Source: Planctomycetota bacterium
GTDB lineage: Bacteria > Planctomycetota > Planctomycetia > Planctomycetales > Planctomycetaceae
Direction: 5' to 3'
Assembly (NCBI GenBank): GCA_014584345.1
Contig: JACTNB010000017.1
Coordinates: 166,276 to 230,275, forward strand
Length of the DNA stretch: 64,000 bases
Position 1 is the first letter of the stretch; each line of letters begins with the position of its first letter. The position numbers were made by a program, and so were the translations under genes. Under the pieces are notes generated by a model. The model was not told the origin of the DNA. It made no database searches and saw nothing but the letters and a program-made list of their open reading frames with translations. This document shows positions 31,652 through 41,145 of the stretch, in pieces.

Positions 31652-32806
31652 ATGTCCAGAACCGCGAAGTTGGCTCTTTCGGATGGCTCCGTATTCACTG
31701 GAGAAGCCTTTGGAGCCGAAGGCGAATCGTTTGGCGAGGTCGTGTTCAACACCAGCATGACCGGCTACCAGGAAATCATCACCGACCCTTCGTATTGTGG
31801 TCAAATCATCGTGATGACCTATCCCCAGATCGGCAACTACGGGATCAATCCGGAAGATGTCGAAAGCGGCAGACCGGCATTGAAAGGTTTTGTCTGCCGG
31901 GAAATCTGTCATATTCCCAGCAATTACCGCGCAACCCATTCCCTGGCGGAATACCTCAAGCAAAACGGCATCATCGGAATTTCGGGGATCGACACGCGTG
32001 CCCTGGTGCGCCGCTTGAGAACACAGGGCGTGATGACGGGTGTGCTTTCCACGCTCGATCTCGACGAGGCATCACTCGTCCAGAAGGCTCGATCGAGTCC
32101 CGAACTGGAGGGACAGGATTTCGTCCGTCAGGTCATGCCCACGGGCACCCGACGCTGGACGGAATGCCTGGCGGAACTGGCGCAAACACCCGTCAACGTC
32201 CCCCGACGGAAACTGACTGGCAGGGATCGTCCCCTGATTGTCGCGATTGATTATGGCATGAAGTGGAATATTCCCCGTCACTTGGCCGCGACGGGCTGCG
32301 ATGTGCAAATCGTGCCCGGCACCGCCACCGCCGCGGAGATTCTGGCCTTGAATCCTGCTGGTGTCTTTCTTTCGAACGGCCCCGGTGACCCTCGCCCGCT
32401 GGATTATGCGATTCAAACCATCCGCGAACTGTTGGGGCGGAAGCCGATCTTTGGAATTTGCCTGGGATTGCAACTTCTGGGCTTGGCGTTCGGCGGTCAG
32501 ATTTACAAGTTGAAGTTTGGACACCGCGGTGCCAATCAACCCGTCAAGCATCTGCTCACGGGGAAGGTGGAAGTCACCAGTCAGAATCATGGATTTGCCC
32601 TAGCCGCGGAGTCCCTGCCGGCGGAGGTCGAGGTGACACATTTGAACCTGAACGATAACACGGTTGCGGGAATTCGTCATAAGTCATTGCCCGCCTTTGG
32701 TGTGCAATACCATCCCGAGGCTTCCGCAGGCCCCCACGACAGCCGCTATCTGTTCGATGATTTTATTGAGATGGTGCAAGGGGAATCAGCCAAGTCTTCC
32801 GTCTAG
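31652..32806 (+). CDS. carA: Carbamoyl-phosphate synthase small subunit
   Basis: This 384-residue glutaminase subunit supplies ammonia to CarB for carbamoyl phosphate, the precursor of arginine and pyrimidines. The N-terminal CPSase domain has SDGSVFTGEAFGAEG and FNTSMTGYQEIITDPSY. The class I GATase domain carries the nucleophile Cys in FGICLGLQLLG and the catalytic His-Glu in YHPEASAGPHDS. The length is normal. carB is not adjacent, which is common outside enterobacteria. ndk follows on the same strand after 72 bp. Confidence 0.97.
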   Translation: MSRTAKLALSDGSVFTGEAFGAEGESFGEVVFNTSMTGYQEIITDPSYCGQIIVMTYPQIGNYGINPEDVESGRPALKGFVCREICHIPSNYRATHSLAEYLKQNGIIGISGIDTRALVRRLRTQGVMTGVLSTLDLDEASLVQKARSSPELEGQDFVRQVMPTGTRRWTECLAELAQTPVNVPRRKLTGRDRPLIVAIDYGMKWNIPRHLAATGCDVQIVPGTATAAEILALNPAGVFLSNGPGDPRPLDYAIQTIRELLGRKPIFGICLGLQLLGLAFGGQIYKLKFGHRGANQPVKHLLTGKVEVTSQNHGFALAAESLPAEVEVTHLNLNDNTVAGIRHKSLPAFGVQYHPEASAGPHDSRYLFDDFIEMVQGESAKSSV

Positions 32807-32878
32807 CCAGAGACAGGGAAAGACAATCAGACGTTTTTTTGCAATTCCTTTTCGAGTATGGAATAACGGAACTTTTTC

Positions 32879-33346
32879 ATGGCCATTGAGCGTACTTTGA
32901 TCCTGTTCAAACCGGATGCCGTCCAACGACGGTTGATTGGTCGTTTGCTGTCCCGCGTGGAGGACAAAGGCTTTAAGATTGTCGGCCTGAAGATGTTGCA
33001 GGTCACACCAGATCTGGCCCGGCAACACTATGCCGAGCATATTCGCAAGCCGTTTTATCCTCACCTGGAAGCCTTCATTACGGCGGGCCCGGTTGTGGCG
33101 TTGGTTGTCGAAGGCCCCGAAGCAATTGGCGTGATGCGCGGGATGATGGGGAGCACGAACGGTCGCGAAGCCACTCCGGGCACGATTCGAGGTGATTTCG
33201 GCACGTCCCGTCAGATGAATTTGATCCACGGGAGCGATGGTGCGGAGGCGGCGAGCCGGGAAATCGAGATTTATTTTCGGGCCGGGGAACTCTGCGAACA
33301 TTCACTCTGCCTGTCCGATTGGCTGCTGGCAGGTGACGAAAAATAA
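32879..33346 (+). CDS. ndk: Nucleoside diphosphate kinase
   Basis: This 155-residue enzyme equalises nucleoside triphosphate pools through a phosphohistidine intermediate. It begins MAIERTLILFKPDAVQR; the active-site histidine is in NLIHGSDGAEAA, preceded by GTIRGDFGTS. The family size is about 140-150, so the C-terminus is slightly extended (DWLLAGDEK). It follows carA on the same strand, and both serve nucleotide metabolism. Confidence 0.97.
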   Translation: MAIERTLILFKPDAVQRRLIGRLLSRVEDKGFKIVGLKMLQVTPDLARQHYAEHIRKPFYPHLEAFITAGPVVALVVEGPEAIGVMRGMMGSTNGREATPGTIRGDFGTSRQMNLIHGSDGAEAASREIEIYFRAGELCEHSLCLSDWLLAGDEK

Positions 33347-33378
33347 CGGGGCGGGGTTCGAGCCAGGCCGACTGCTCT

Positions 33379-33407
33379 TTGCGGTCTCTAAGGTGTTGGC
33401 ATATACT
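33379..33407 (+). promoter_or_regulatory. Candidate sigma-70 promoter of the kinase-like gene
   Basis: TTGCGG (33379-33384) and TATACT (33402-33407) are separated by 17 bases, 78 bp before the ATG of the kinase-like gene. The -10 box is good and the -35 is moderate. Confidence 0.5.
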
Positions 33408-33484
33408 CGGAATGGTTCTGGGGAAGCAAGCGCCCTGGAGACAAACCGAGACTTTTCAGCAGGGGGAAAGGACGCCCCGTCATT

Positions 33485-35812
33485 ATGCACGAACCCGCGT
33501 CCCGGGAGTTGATCGCGAAACTCGAGCAGTTCACCGCTTGTCGCGAACGCGACTTGAGTGAGTGCCGCCGCTTCGTGCGCCAACTGAGCCGCGACTTGCC
33601 CGCGTTCGATTCCATCTGGCTCGACGCCTTGGTACAGGCTCGCAAGCTGACCCCCTTTCAGGCTGATCGCCTGGTCTCTGGGCGCGAGGCATCGCTGCTA
33701 GTGGGCCGGTTCCAATTGATCGGCAAGTTGTCGCAGGACCGGGTGCATGTCCGCTATTTAGGGCGGGATTCCCTTTCCGGACAGCGTGTGTTCGTGGAAG
33801 AATTCCAACTGCAGGGGCAACCGCAGGATCAAAGCCGCCAGGCCTTGGCGGATTTGAAATCGCGTATTGCCCCGCTGTCGGCTGCTCCCCAGATACTGGT
33901 TCCACTCGATTTCGTGTTTCTGGGAGAAAGCCTGTTTGCAGTGTACCCCTACGAACGCGGTTTGACCGCGCGCGAACTCCTGATTCGCCGGGGGCGTTTT
34001 CCCGAAAAGCTGGTCCGCACCCTGAGTCTGCAGTTGTTGCAGCAGGTGCGAACACTGTCCGCGGGACAACTGATCCACGGAGACATTCGCGCCACGAATG
34101 TGCTGCTGCATCCCAGTGGCCGCGTGATCCTCTTGAATGCGGGCCTGCGTCCCTGCATCACCCCCCACTGGACGGTTCAAACCCCTCTGCCATACGAGTC
34201 CTATGATACACTTGCTCCGGAAGTGGTCAAAACGGGTCAATGGACTGTGGCGGCGGACATGTATTCGCTCGGCTGTCTGTTATGGCAATTTGCCTGCGGC
34301 CGCCCCCCGCTGCACTCCGCCGATCCACTCCTCAAGCTGAAGACTCATCTGGAAAAATCCGTGCCCGATGCACGAGAGTATGCGCCCGATCTTGACGAGG
34401 AAACGGCCCTGCGGATTCACCGGCTGACGCGCCGCGTCCCAGCCGAACGTTTTACCAATCTGGAAAGCCCCGGGGAAAAACAGATCACGCGACATGGGGC
34501 GCGCCAATTAATTGGCCGATTTGTCAGGGAATTCGAGCAGCCCCCCCCGGGAGCCGTACACCCCTCGCGCGTGGGCCGAACGCGCCAGTCCGCACTGCCG
34601 GTCCTGGCGGCCTGCCTGCTCGTGTTGATTTTCTGGCAAGGCTGGCGGATGACGGGTGGCCTCGAATTGCCCGGCGGCAAAGGGAATCCCTGGTTGCTGA
34701 GCATCTCGACTGCCCATACGGCCGAACCGGACGAGACCATTCGACAGACACCCGAACGCGGCTTGTCAACCGCCATCCAACTGCCGCGCCCCGATGAACA
34801 GGGGCGGGTCCTGTTGACGCCGGGACAACGGTATCGTGCCGAGGATATCTCGGTGGTTGGCCCGCTCTGGATTGGCGTAACCGAACGGGAAGCGAATTCC
34901 CAGGAGAGACCCGCTGCCCGCGGCAATGCGATCATTGAAGTGGAAGGTCAACCCTGGCGCCTCTGGGGGACCGATGTGAGCCTGCAACAGGTCTCGCTGG
35001 AATATCGCCCCGCTGGGGAAGTCCCCCCGGAGAACCCGTCTAACGCGCTGCAGCCCCCGCCGGCCCTGCTGGTCTGCCAATCCCTCAATTTTCAGGCGGA
35101 ACAGTGTCGCTGGGAGTCGGCAGCGTTGCCTGGCGGAGCAGCCTTTCCGATACGGGGAATCGCCTGGAAGCCCCTGGAATTGTCCGAAGTCAACAGTGGT
35201 AGACTCAGGCTCCAACATTGCGCGTTTCATCAGGCCGGCAGCAGCGTGATGCTGGGCGGGGCCACGCGTCTACTGGAGTTCCACAACTGCCTGAAAACCG
35301 GCCCCGGCGAGTTGCTCGAGGTTTCCGATCAAATCCTCGGCGCGCGGCCTCTGCTGGCACAACTCGAAAACGTCACTCTGCGCGAATCCGATTCGCTGCT
35401 GAACTTTCATTTTTACGGCGACGGACCACGGGCGACCATCGATGTGCGGATCCGTGCCACCAACTGTGTCTTTCATCTGCACTCTGCCGCATCCGGCTTG
35501 ATTACGCTGACCGGCACCGAGAATCCCCTGCCCCGTTTGCGGCAACTCAACATCGAGGGGCAAATCCTGCTGCTCCAAGCCGACCGGCGCCTGGTGACAT
35601 GGTGGCACCCCGAATCCGGCCAGGCGGAGGAAGTGCAGCCCCCGGGGCAAATCGAAGGAATTCTCGTTCAACAGATTGAATTTCCTGGCGAGGACCTGCG
35701 GGACGACTCCGCCTCCCAATTGATCGAGTACGCGGGCCCACGCTGGAACTCCGCAGCCCCTGGCATTCAGGCTGCCATTTCCTCCGACGAGCCCCGCGCC
35801 AGCCTCAAGTAG
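33485..35812 (+). CDS. Membrane pseudokinase with extracytoplasmic beta-rich domain
   Basis: This 775-residue protein has a eukaryotic-type protein kinase fold at about residues 74-350, one membrane span (about 370-388), and a large outer domain of beta-helix-like character (repeated LRLQHCAFHQA, LEFHNC, ATNCVFHLH segments). The catalytic residues are broken. The VAIK lysine strand reads VFVEEF. The catalytic loop is HGDIRATN with Asp at position 200. The metal-binding DFG is NAG (218-220). The APE motif (LAPEV) is kept. It should therefore be a non-phosphorylating scaffold or signalling receptor. The N-terminal 65 residues are helical and resemble leaders of planctomycete kinases. Confidence 0.82.
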   Translation: MHEPASRELIAKLEQFTACRERDLSECRRFVRQLSRDLPAFDSIWLDALVQARKLTPFQADRLVSGREASLLVGRFQLIGKLSQDRVHVRYLGRDSLSGQRVFVEEFQLQGQPQDQSRQALADLKSRIAPLSAAPQILVPLDFVFLGESLFAVYPYERGLTARELLIRRGRFPEKLVRTLSLQLLQQVRTLSAGQLIHGDIRATNVLLHPSGRVILLNAGLRPCITPHWTVQTPLPYESYDTLAPEVVKTGQWTVAADMYSLGCLLWQFACGRPPLHSADPLLKLKTHLEKSVPDAREYAPDLDEETALRIHRLTRRVPAERFTNLESPGEKQITRHGARQLIGRFVREFEQPPPGAVHPSRVGRTRQSALPVLAACLLVLIFWQGWRMTGGLELPGGKGNPWLLSISTAHTAEPDETIRQTPERGLSTAIQLPRPDEQGRVLLTPGQRYRAEDISVVGPLWIGVTEREANSQERPAARGNAIIEVEGQPWRLWGTDVSLQQVSLEYRPAGEVPPENPSNALQPPPALLVCQSLNFQAEQCRWESAALPGGAAFPIRGIAWKPLELSEVNSGRLRLQHCAFHQAGSSVMLGGATRLLEFHNCLKTGPGELLEVSDQILGARPLLAQLENVTLRESDSLLNFHFYGDGPRATIDVRIRATNCVFHLHSAASGLITLTGTENPLPRLRQLNIEGQILLLQADRRLVTWWHPESGQAEEVQPPGQIEGILVQQIEFPGEDLRDDSASQLIEYAGPRWNSAAPGIQAAISSDEPRASLK

Positions 35813-35872
35813 CACACATGGCCTGCCCCCGTCCTGGGTCGAGGTAGTTTTGAGGGGTTCGCCGCGCGTACC

Positions 35873-36301
35873 CTACGGGGCTGTGTTATCGTGCTCCAAT
35901 CTCTTGCCCAGACTCACGACAGCATCCACCGAATACCCAAGTCGCCGATAAAACTCGAGCACGCCGTGATTGGATGTCCGCACCTGCAAGTTGATTTTTG
36001 GACAACCAGCCGCACGCAGTAACCGCTCCGCCTCGTCAACAATCGCTCTGGCATACCCACGCCGCTGATGCTCGGGAGCCACGGCCAGGTAATTCATCCA
36101 GCCTCGGTGCCCCTCATAGCCAGCCATGACACTCGCGATAAGGTGCCCATCCAGGAGGCCGACTAAAAATAAATCGGGCCTGACCTGGAGCTTGCGGCTG
36201 ATATCCTTCCGCGGGTCATTCCAGTCGCGAAGCAGATCGCACGCACGCCACAGCGAAATGACTGCTTCTTCGTCATCGGGATGGAACGGTCGAATGTGCA
36301 T
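35873..36301 (-). CDS. YpeA-like GNAT acetyltransferase
   Basis: This 142-residue protein matches the YpeA acetyltransferase group in length and motifs. It starts with MHIRPFHPDDEEAVISLWR, has the acetyl-CoA loop LAVAPEHQRRGYARAIVDEA, and ends with INLQVRTSNHGVLEFYRRLGY. The ATG at 36301 is preferred because the group starts here; the 23 extra codons to 36370 lack family features. The acceptor substrate is unknown. The gene is monocistronic and convergent with the pseudokinase gene. Confidence 0.88.
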   Translation of the reverse strand: MHIRPFHPDDEEAVISLWRACDLLRDWNDPRKDISRKLQVRPDLFLVGLLDGHLIASVMAGYEGHRGWMNYLAVAPEHQRRGYARAIVDEAERLLRAAGCPKINLQVRTSNHGVLEFYRRLGYSVDAVVSLGKRLEHDNTAP

Positions 36302-36597
36302 GATGCCCCGAGTCGCATAGTCACGTTCATTTGGGCCATTGTCCATTCTCCAGGTTTGCTCCTCATTCACATCCCAAATGATGGAAGTTCAGTCAGCGGT
36401 TCAAAACTAATGCTTGGTTCGTACGCCATCACCATCAGTTTTATCTGGATCATCTGCTGGCTACTGACTTAACGTCGTGAGTCTTCCCTACTTAGTTGAA
36501 GACCACTCTGATAAGGTAACCAACAGGAGACGCCCAACTTACGGGATTGCGATGCGGATTACCTCATGCTGCCCATTGAAAGTAAACCGAGCGGGGA
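36302..36597. other. Intergenic gap
   Basis: Nothing beyond short, unconvincing open frames is visible between the acetyltransferase start and the stop of the next minus-strand gene. Confidence 0.3.
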
Positions 36598-37425
36598 TTA
36601 ACCGACCAGTAGCGGACGCTGTTCGTTGGGCACGACCGCTTGCATGGCGGTAATAATTCGGTCGACTTGTTCGCTGCCCGAAATCTCCAACTGGGGATAT
36701 CCCACCACATCTCCCAGTGCGTAAATGCCGGGAGTCCAGGTTTCGTAGTCGTCGTTGCACCAGACCTTGCCGCGATCATCGGTACTTAAACCGGTCGCCT
36801 TCAAGCGGCGGGTCTCGGTGTTCCCCCGAGAGCCGCAACAGACCACGGCGGCATCCACCTGTCTTGTCTGGCCATTTTCGAGGTACAGCGAGAGGAATTG
36901 TTCGTCGGCTCTGATGCCAATGACCGCATTATTCGCGGAAAGCCAGCACGATGTTCCGCCGGTTACTTTCCAGGCTTGTGGCGGACAATGAATATCGCGT
37001 GCATCCAGGCAATACAACCGGGGAATTTTTCCTTGAAGCCGACGCAGTGTCTGCACACCCATGTGCCCCATACCGATGATTGCCACGCTCTCGGCGGATT
37101 CTGGAAGCCGTTCCCAGTGGTCGGCCAGCACCAGACGGGGATGTTCGAGCATCCAACCGGGCCGCAGGGGAGAGGCGCCACAGGCCAGCACCGTCCGTTC
37201 GGCGGCGAAATGGACCGTGCCCGTGGCCGTCGCGCAGGCCAGATGACGTTCCGATTCAAAATGATACGGGCCCATCATCACTTCAATCCCCCAGGGGAGG
37301 GTATCAACAGCCGTTTCGGAATCCCGAACCCAGAGAATCCGTGCGTACTGACGGCGAGCCCGTTCCAGGAACAGGGGTGCCAGGAGATCGCAACCGAGAA
37401 CAGCCAGTTCATAATACTGCATCAC
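36598..37425 (-). CDS. Degenerate pyridine nucleotide-disulfide oxidoreductase-like protein
   Basis: This 275-residue protein aligns in outline with the FAD/NAD part of SthA-type transhydrogenases and related flavoproteins but is reduced. The N-terminal dinucleotide loop reads LAVLGCDLLAPLFLERA, without GxGxxG. The redox CxxxxC disulfide and the C-terminal dimerisation domain are missing. The second Rossmann motif is preserved (VAIIGMGHMGVQTLRR), as is the flavin-site GIYALGDVVGYPQLE. It may bind NAD(P)H and perhaps flavin weakly, or serve another role. The frame is open throughout, so it is not an obvious pseudogene. Confidence 0.7.
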   Translation of the reverse strand: MMQYYELAVLGCDLLAPLFLERARRQYARILWVRDSETAVDTLPWGIEVMMGPYHFESERHLACATATGTVHFAAERTVLACGASPLRPGWMLEHPRLVLADHWERLPESAESVAIIGMGHMGVQTLRRLQGKIPRLYCLDARDIHCPPQAWKVTGGTSCWLSANNAVIGIRADEQFLSLYLENGQTRQVDAAVVCCGSRGNTETRRLKATGLSTDDRGKVWCNDDYETWTPGIYALGDVVGYPQLEISGSEQVDRIITAMQAVVPNEQRPLLVG

Positions 37426-37770
37426 TCACGCCCCCTGCCTTAAATGCAGGCAACACCCGAACGTTGCCGTGGAATAGGTTAACCTTGCTGGTTGTACCTA
37501 ACCGGTAAAATCGGCTGTCGGGGTTTTCAGGGCGAGATAATCAAGCGAAATCCCAAGGCCTGCGCCCGAAAGATGGTCAGATGCCACAAGCTGTGCCGGT
37601 TGTACGAGTAGTGCCGCGTACTGCGTCTGCCTTGACGGGAGAACAGATGGCCAACAGGATATTTAGAGAAAACGGGTTGATTTTTTAAGCTTCCAGCCCA
37701 AAGCGTGCGTTATGTTTGGAGACGTGGGGAATCCATCCCTGAATGGGAATGTGCATAGAAGGACAAAGTG
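37426..37770. other. Intergenic region upstream of the SPFH gene pair
   Basis: These 345 bp lie between divergent genes and should hold the promoter of the SPFH pair. An AAGGACAAA ribosome site precedes the first SPFH start. No clear promoter or RNA gene was recognised. Confidence 0.35.
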
Positions 37771-39369
37771 ATGGTAAGAAATCAGTTTGATCGCGGCGCG
37801 GAACGACTGAAGGCGGTCATGTATGGAACCGGTGGCCTGATGGTGCTGGTGGTATTGGGGGCGTTTTTTGCCTGGGCCGCGTTGAATTTCTTTCGGGTGG
37901 ATGTTCCCACGGCACAAATGGCCATTCTGATGAAGAAAACGGGCCTCGATCTGAAAAACGATCAGGAGGTGGCGGAATCGAGCGAATACAAGGGGATCCA
38001 AAAGGAGTTTCTGCTGGAAGGAAAGCACTGGCTGAATCCCTATCATTGGGACTGGCAGGTAATACCTCAACAAGAGGTCCCTCACGGGAAGATGGGGGTG
38101 TTGGTATCGCTGTCGGGGGAAGATCTTGGTTATGGCGAGTTTCTGGCCCACATCCAGCCAAATCAGGATAAGTTAAGGGGGGGAGTTCTAACCAAGGGAA
38201 TAGTTCCCGATGTATTGCGGGAAGGACGTTACCCGCTTCATCCCTACCTGTTTGAACTGCAAATTCACGATCCGGTGATCATCCCCGCGGGATACCGGGG
38301 CGTGTTGACGAACCTGGCAGGTCCCCTGCCGGAAAATCCCAATCAGTTGCTGGTCGAGCAAGGATTCCGAGGCGTGCAAAAAGAAGTGCTCGATGCCGGT
38401 ACGTATTACCTGAACCCCTATGAATACCGTGTGGATCTGGTCGATTGCCGCAGCCAGCGGTTTAATTTATTGGAAAAAAAGGATATGGGGTTTCCCTCGA
38501 AGGATGGGTTCTGGGTGAGCCTGGATGGCATTATTGAATTCCAGGTGGATCCCGAACGGGCAGCGGAAGTGTACGTCACCTATAACGATTCCGAAAATGG
38601 TCCCCTGATCGACGAGGAGTTGGTCCGGAAGATTGTCATGCCCATTGCCCGCAGTTATTGCCGCGTTGAAGGGTCCAAGAAATCGGGGCGAGAATTCATT
38701 ACGGGCGACACGCGCATGGCGTTCGAGGAAAACTTCGAACGCGTGATGCGCGAAGAATGCGAGCCTCGGGGTGTTACCATCCTCCAGGCGTTGATTACAG
38801 GGATCCGTCCTCCGCAACAGATCGCGGAACCGGTGCGAGAGCGCGAACTGGCCAAGCAGGATCAGGCCAAGTATCTACGGCAGATCGAACTGCAGTTGTC
38901 GGAGCAAGTGCTGGCAATGGACAAGGAATTGATCAAGCGGAAACAGGAACAGATCAAGACCGAACAACAGGTCGTCAAGATTACCACCGAAGCGATGCGG
39001 GAACAGGAAGTTGCTGTGACCAAGGCTAACGAGCGCCTCGCCGTGGCCAAGCTGAACCTGGAAGCCGCCGAGGACGAAGCGGAAGCAATCCGGGCTCGCG
39101 GCAAGGCCGACGCCGACGTGATCGACTTTAACAACGAGGCGGAAGCTGCTGGATGGAAGCGAGCGGTGGAGGCATTCGGCGGGGAGGGAGGGGAATTTGC
39201 GAAGTATCTGATGAATCAGAAGTTGGCCCCGGCCTACCGTCGCATCATGGCAAACTCGGACAATAGCCCGATCATGAAGATATTCGAGTCCTTTTCCTCG
39301 ACGGCAAAAAAGCCGGAGGTGACGCCCGCCCCCACACAGCCGGCGACAAACTCCACCGCCGCGCCTTAG
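37771..39369 (+). CDS. SPFH/band-7 membrane protein (first of tandem pair)
   Basis: This 532-residue membrane protein has one N-terminal span (about residues 20-42), a duplicated SPFH/band-7-like beta region (IPAGYRGVLTNLAG, VSLDGIIEFQVDPERAAEVY), and a long heptad-rich helical segment from about residue 350 (LAKQDQAKYLRQIELQLSEQ) ending in a Pro/Thr-rich tail. Such proteins oligomerise and organise lipids and proteases in the inner membrane. The paralogue downstream suggests a hetero-oligomeric complex like HflK/HflC. It is longer than those and has no visible protease partner. An in-frame GTG one codon upstream is possible. Confidence 0.85.
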   Translation: MVRNQFDRGAERLKAVMYGTGGLMVLVVLGAFFAWAALNFFRVDVPTAQMAILMKKTGLDLKNDQEVAESSEYKGIQKEFLLEGKHWLNPYHWDWQVIPQQEVPHGKMGVLVSLSGEDLGYGEFLAHIQPNQDKLRGGVLTKGIVPDVLREGRYPLHPYLFELQIHDPVIIPAGYRGVLTNLAGPLPENPNQLLVEQGFRGVQKEVLDAGTYYLNPYEYRVDLVDCRSQRFNLLEKKDMGFPSKDGFWVSLDGIIEFQVDPERAAEVYVTYNDSENGPLIDEELVRKIVMPIARSYCRVEGSKKSGREFITGDTRMAFEENFERVMREECEPRGVTILQALITGIRPPQQIAEPVRERELAKQDQAKYLRQIELQLSEQVLAMDKELIKRKQEQIKTEQQVVKITTEAMREQEVAVTKANERLAVAKLNLEAAEDEAEAIRARGKADADVIDFNNEAEAAGWKRAVEAFGGEGGEFAKYLMNQKLAPAYRRIMANSDNSPIMKIFESFSSTAKKPEVTPAPTQPATNSTAAP

Positions 39370-39451
39370 CAGTGCCGCCCCGCGGGGGCAACCGTGACTC
39401 AACCCATGTGGACAATTCCTCGAACATTCGCTTTTGAATCGAGACCAAACC

Positions 39452-41098
39452 ATGTCGCAAGGCAATTCCGTTTATAAACAACGCGGTGTCATCTCCTCGG
39501 TGATCGTGTTCCTCATGGTTGCCATCTGCGGTTGGACGGCCTTTGAGTGGACCGTGAATCGCGTGTATGTACCCGAGGGTTTCAGCATGCGGCTGCGTTA
39601 CAAGGGCCCCCCGCTCCCCTTGCTGCCCGGCAATCGCCCCGCCGCCACTTCCGGTTTTGCCAAGGTGGATGAACAGGGCCGGGTGCTGGAAAAAGGAGTT
39701 TTGCGCGACATGCTGGGTCCGGGTCGGCATTTCCGCTCGCCCCTCTACTGGGAGCGGGTGTTGATTCCCGATATTGTCATCAAACCGGGTGAAATCGGAA
39801 TAGCGACATCGAAACTGGGCAAGCAACTTCCCGCGGGCGAGTACCTGGTCGACGGAGACCTGGAAGCGTCCGAGTACAAAGGCGTGCTGCGAAAAGTCTT
39901 CGGACCAGGCCGCTATCGCGTGAACGATTACGCTCACACCTTCACCGTGATTCAAACCAAGGCCATTCATGACCGGGACCAGGTGAAATACGCCGGCTGG
40001 GTGGAAATTCCGACGGGTTATGTGGGCGTGGTCACGAACCTGTCCGATAATCCGGCAACGGGCGCCAAGAAAGGGATTCAAGAGCAAGTCCTGCCGCCCG
40101 GCATTTACCCCATCAATGAAAAGGAACAGCAGATCGATATCGTGGAGATTGGTTACCGCGAGCTCAGTATCGTTTCGAACTTGAAGACCGATGCCAGGGG
40201 AGATTTGCTGTACGATGTGGCTGGCGAGCCGATCACCAGCCAGGATGACAGCGGAATTTTCTTTTACTCCAACGATGGCTTCCCCATCAACATGGACTTC
40301 ACCGCGATCTGGGGCATCCTGCCCGATCAGGCTCCTAACGTGATCCGCACGTTCGGCAACGTGTCCGCCGTCGAACAGAAGGTTGTGATACCTCAAATCG
40401 AATCGATTTGCCGAAATGTCGGCGCCCGTTATGGCGCGGTCGAACTGTTGGTGGGGGATTCGCGTCAGGAGTTTCAGAAGCAGGCTTCCACCAATTTCGC
40501 CAAGGTTCTGGAGGAAAAAAATATCACCCTGTTGAACGGACTGATTCGCCATATCTACATTCCCCAGGATGTACGGCTCCCGATCCAGCAGTCGTTCATT
40601 GCCGATGAGCAGAAACTGACTCGCGAGGAACAACAGACGACCGCCAAGATCGAAGGCGATTTGCGCGAGGCCGAACAGAAAGTCGAACTGGAAATCGAAA
40701 AAGTCCGCGTCGAGACCGAAAAAATCGTGGCCAAGACGATTGCTGAAGGACAAAAGAAAGTCCAGGAAACGGTTGCGGAAACCAAGCGACTGGAAGCCCA
40801 GATCGACCGCGAGGTCTCCCTCATTGAAGCCCAGGCCACCGTGCTGCTGGGGCAAGCCAAAGCCGACACCACCCGCATGACCGAGGAGGCCCGCGCCAAT
40901 AAATTCAAACTGGCCATCGAGGCGTTTGGTTCGGGCGAAGCCTACAACATGTGGGTTTTTGCCAACGGACTCCCCGAACAGATCGAACTTAACCTGATTT
41001 ACGCGGGAGAAGGGACCTTCTGGACCGATCTCAAAGGCTTTACCGAAACCATGCTGGGCAAACAGCAAGCCTCGGGAAAGAACGCACCCGCAAAATAA
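39452..41098 (+). CDS. SPFH/band-7 membrane protein (second of tandem pair)
   Basis: This 548-residue paralogue of the preceding protein has one N-terminal span (about residues 14-36), SPFH-like segments (VEIPTGYVGVVTNLSDNPAT, NMDFTAIWGILPDQAPNVIR), a long coiled coil (about residues 390-490, rich in Glu/Lys/Ala) and a C-terminal helical end. The start at 39452 follows the 83-bp gap after the first gene. The shared architecture suggests both subunits assemble together. The nearest known analogue is a flotillin- or HflKC-type complex; function is inferred from fold only. Confidence 0.85.
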   Translation: MSQGNSVYKQRGVISSVIVFLMVAICGWTAFEWTVNRVYVPEGFSMRLRYKGPPLPLLPGNRPAATSGFAKVDEQGRVLEKGVLRDMLGPGRHFRSPLYWERVLIPDIVIKPGEIGIATSKLGKQLPAGEYLVDGDLEASEYKGVLRKVFGPGRYRVNDYAHTFTVIQTKAIHDRDQVKYAGWVEIPTGYVGVVTNLSDNPATGAKKGIQEQVLPPGIYPINEKEQQIDIVEIGYRELSIVSNLKTDARGDLLYDVAGEPITSQDDSGIFFYSNDGFPINMDFTAIWGILPDQAPNVIRTFGNVSAVEQKVVIPQIESICRNVGARYGAVELLVGDSRQEFQKQASTNFAKVLEEKNITLLNGLIRHIYIPQDVRLPIQQSFIADEQKLTREEQQTTAKIEGDLREAEQKVELEIEKVRVETEKIVAKTIAEGQKKVQETVAETKRLEAQIDREVSLIEAQATVLLGQAKADTTRMTEEARANKFKLAIEAFGSGEAYNMWVFANGLPEQIELNLIYAGEGTFWTDLKGFTETMLGKQQASGKNAPAK

Positions 41099-41145
41099 GC
41101 CCGGAGCAGCCCGCAGGGGGCGCGAGGACTGGTGGGAAGCGGTGG

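Noticed and set aside
31068..32806. arsR-carA operon
   Set aside because: A strong terminator at 31516-31549 separates the two genes.
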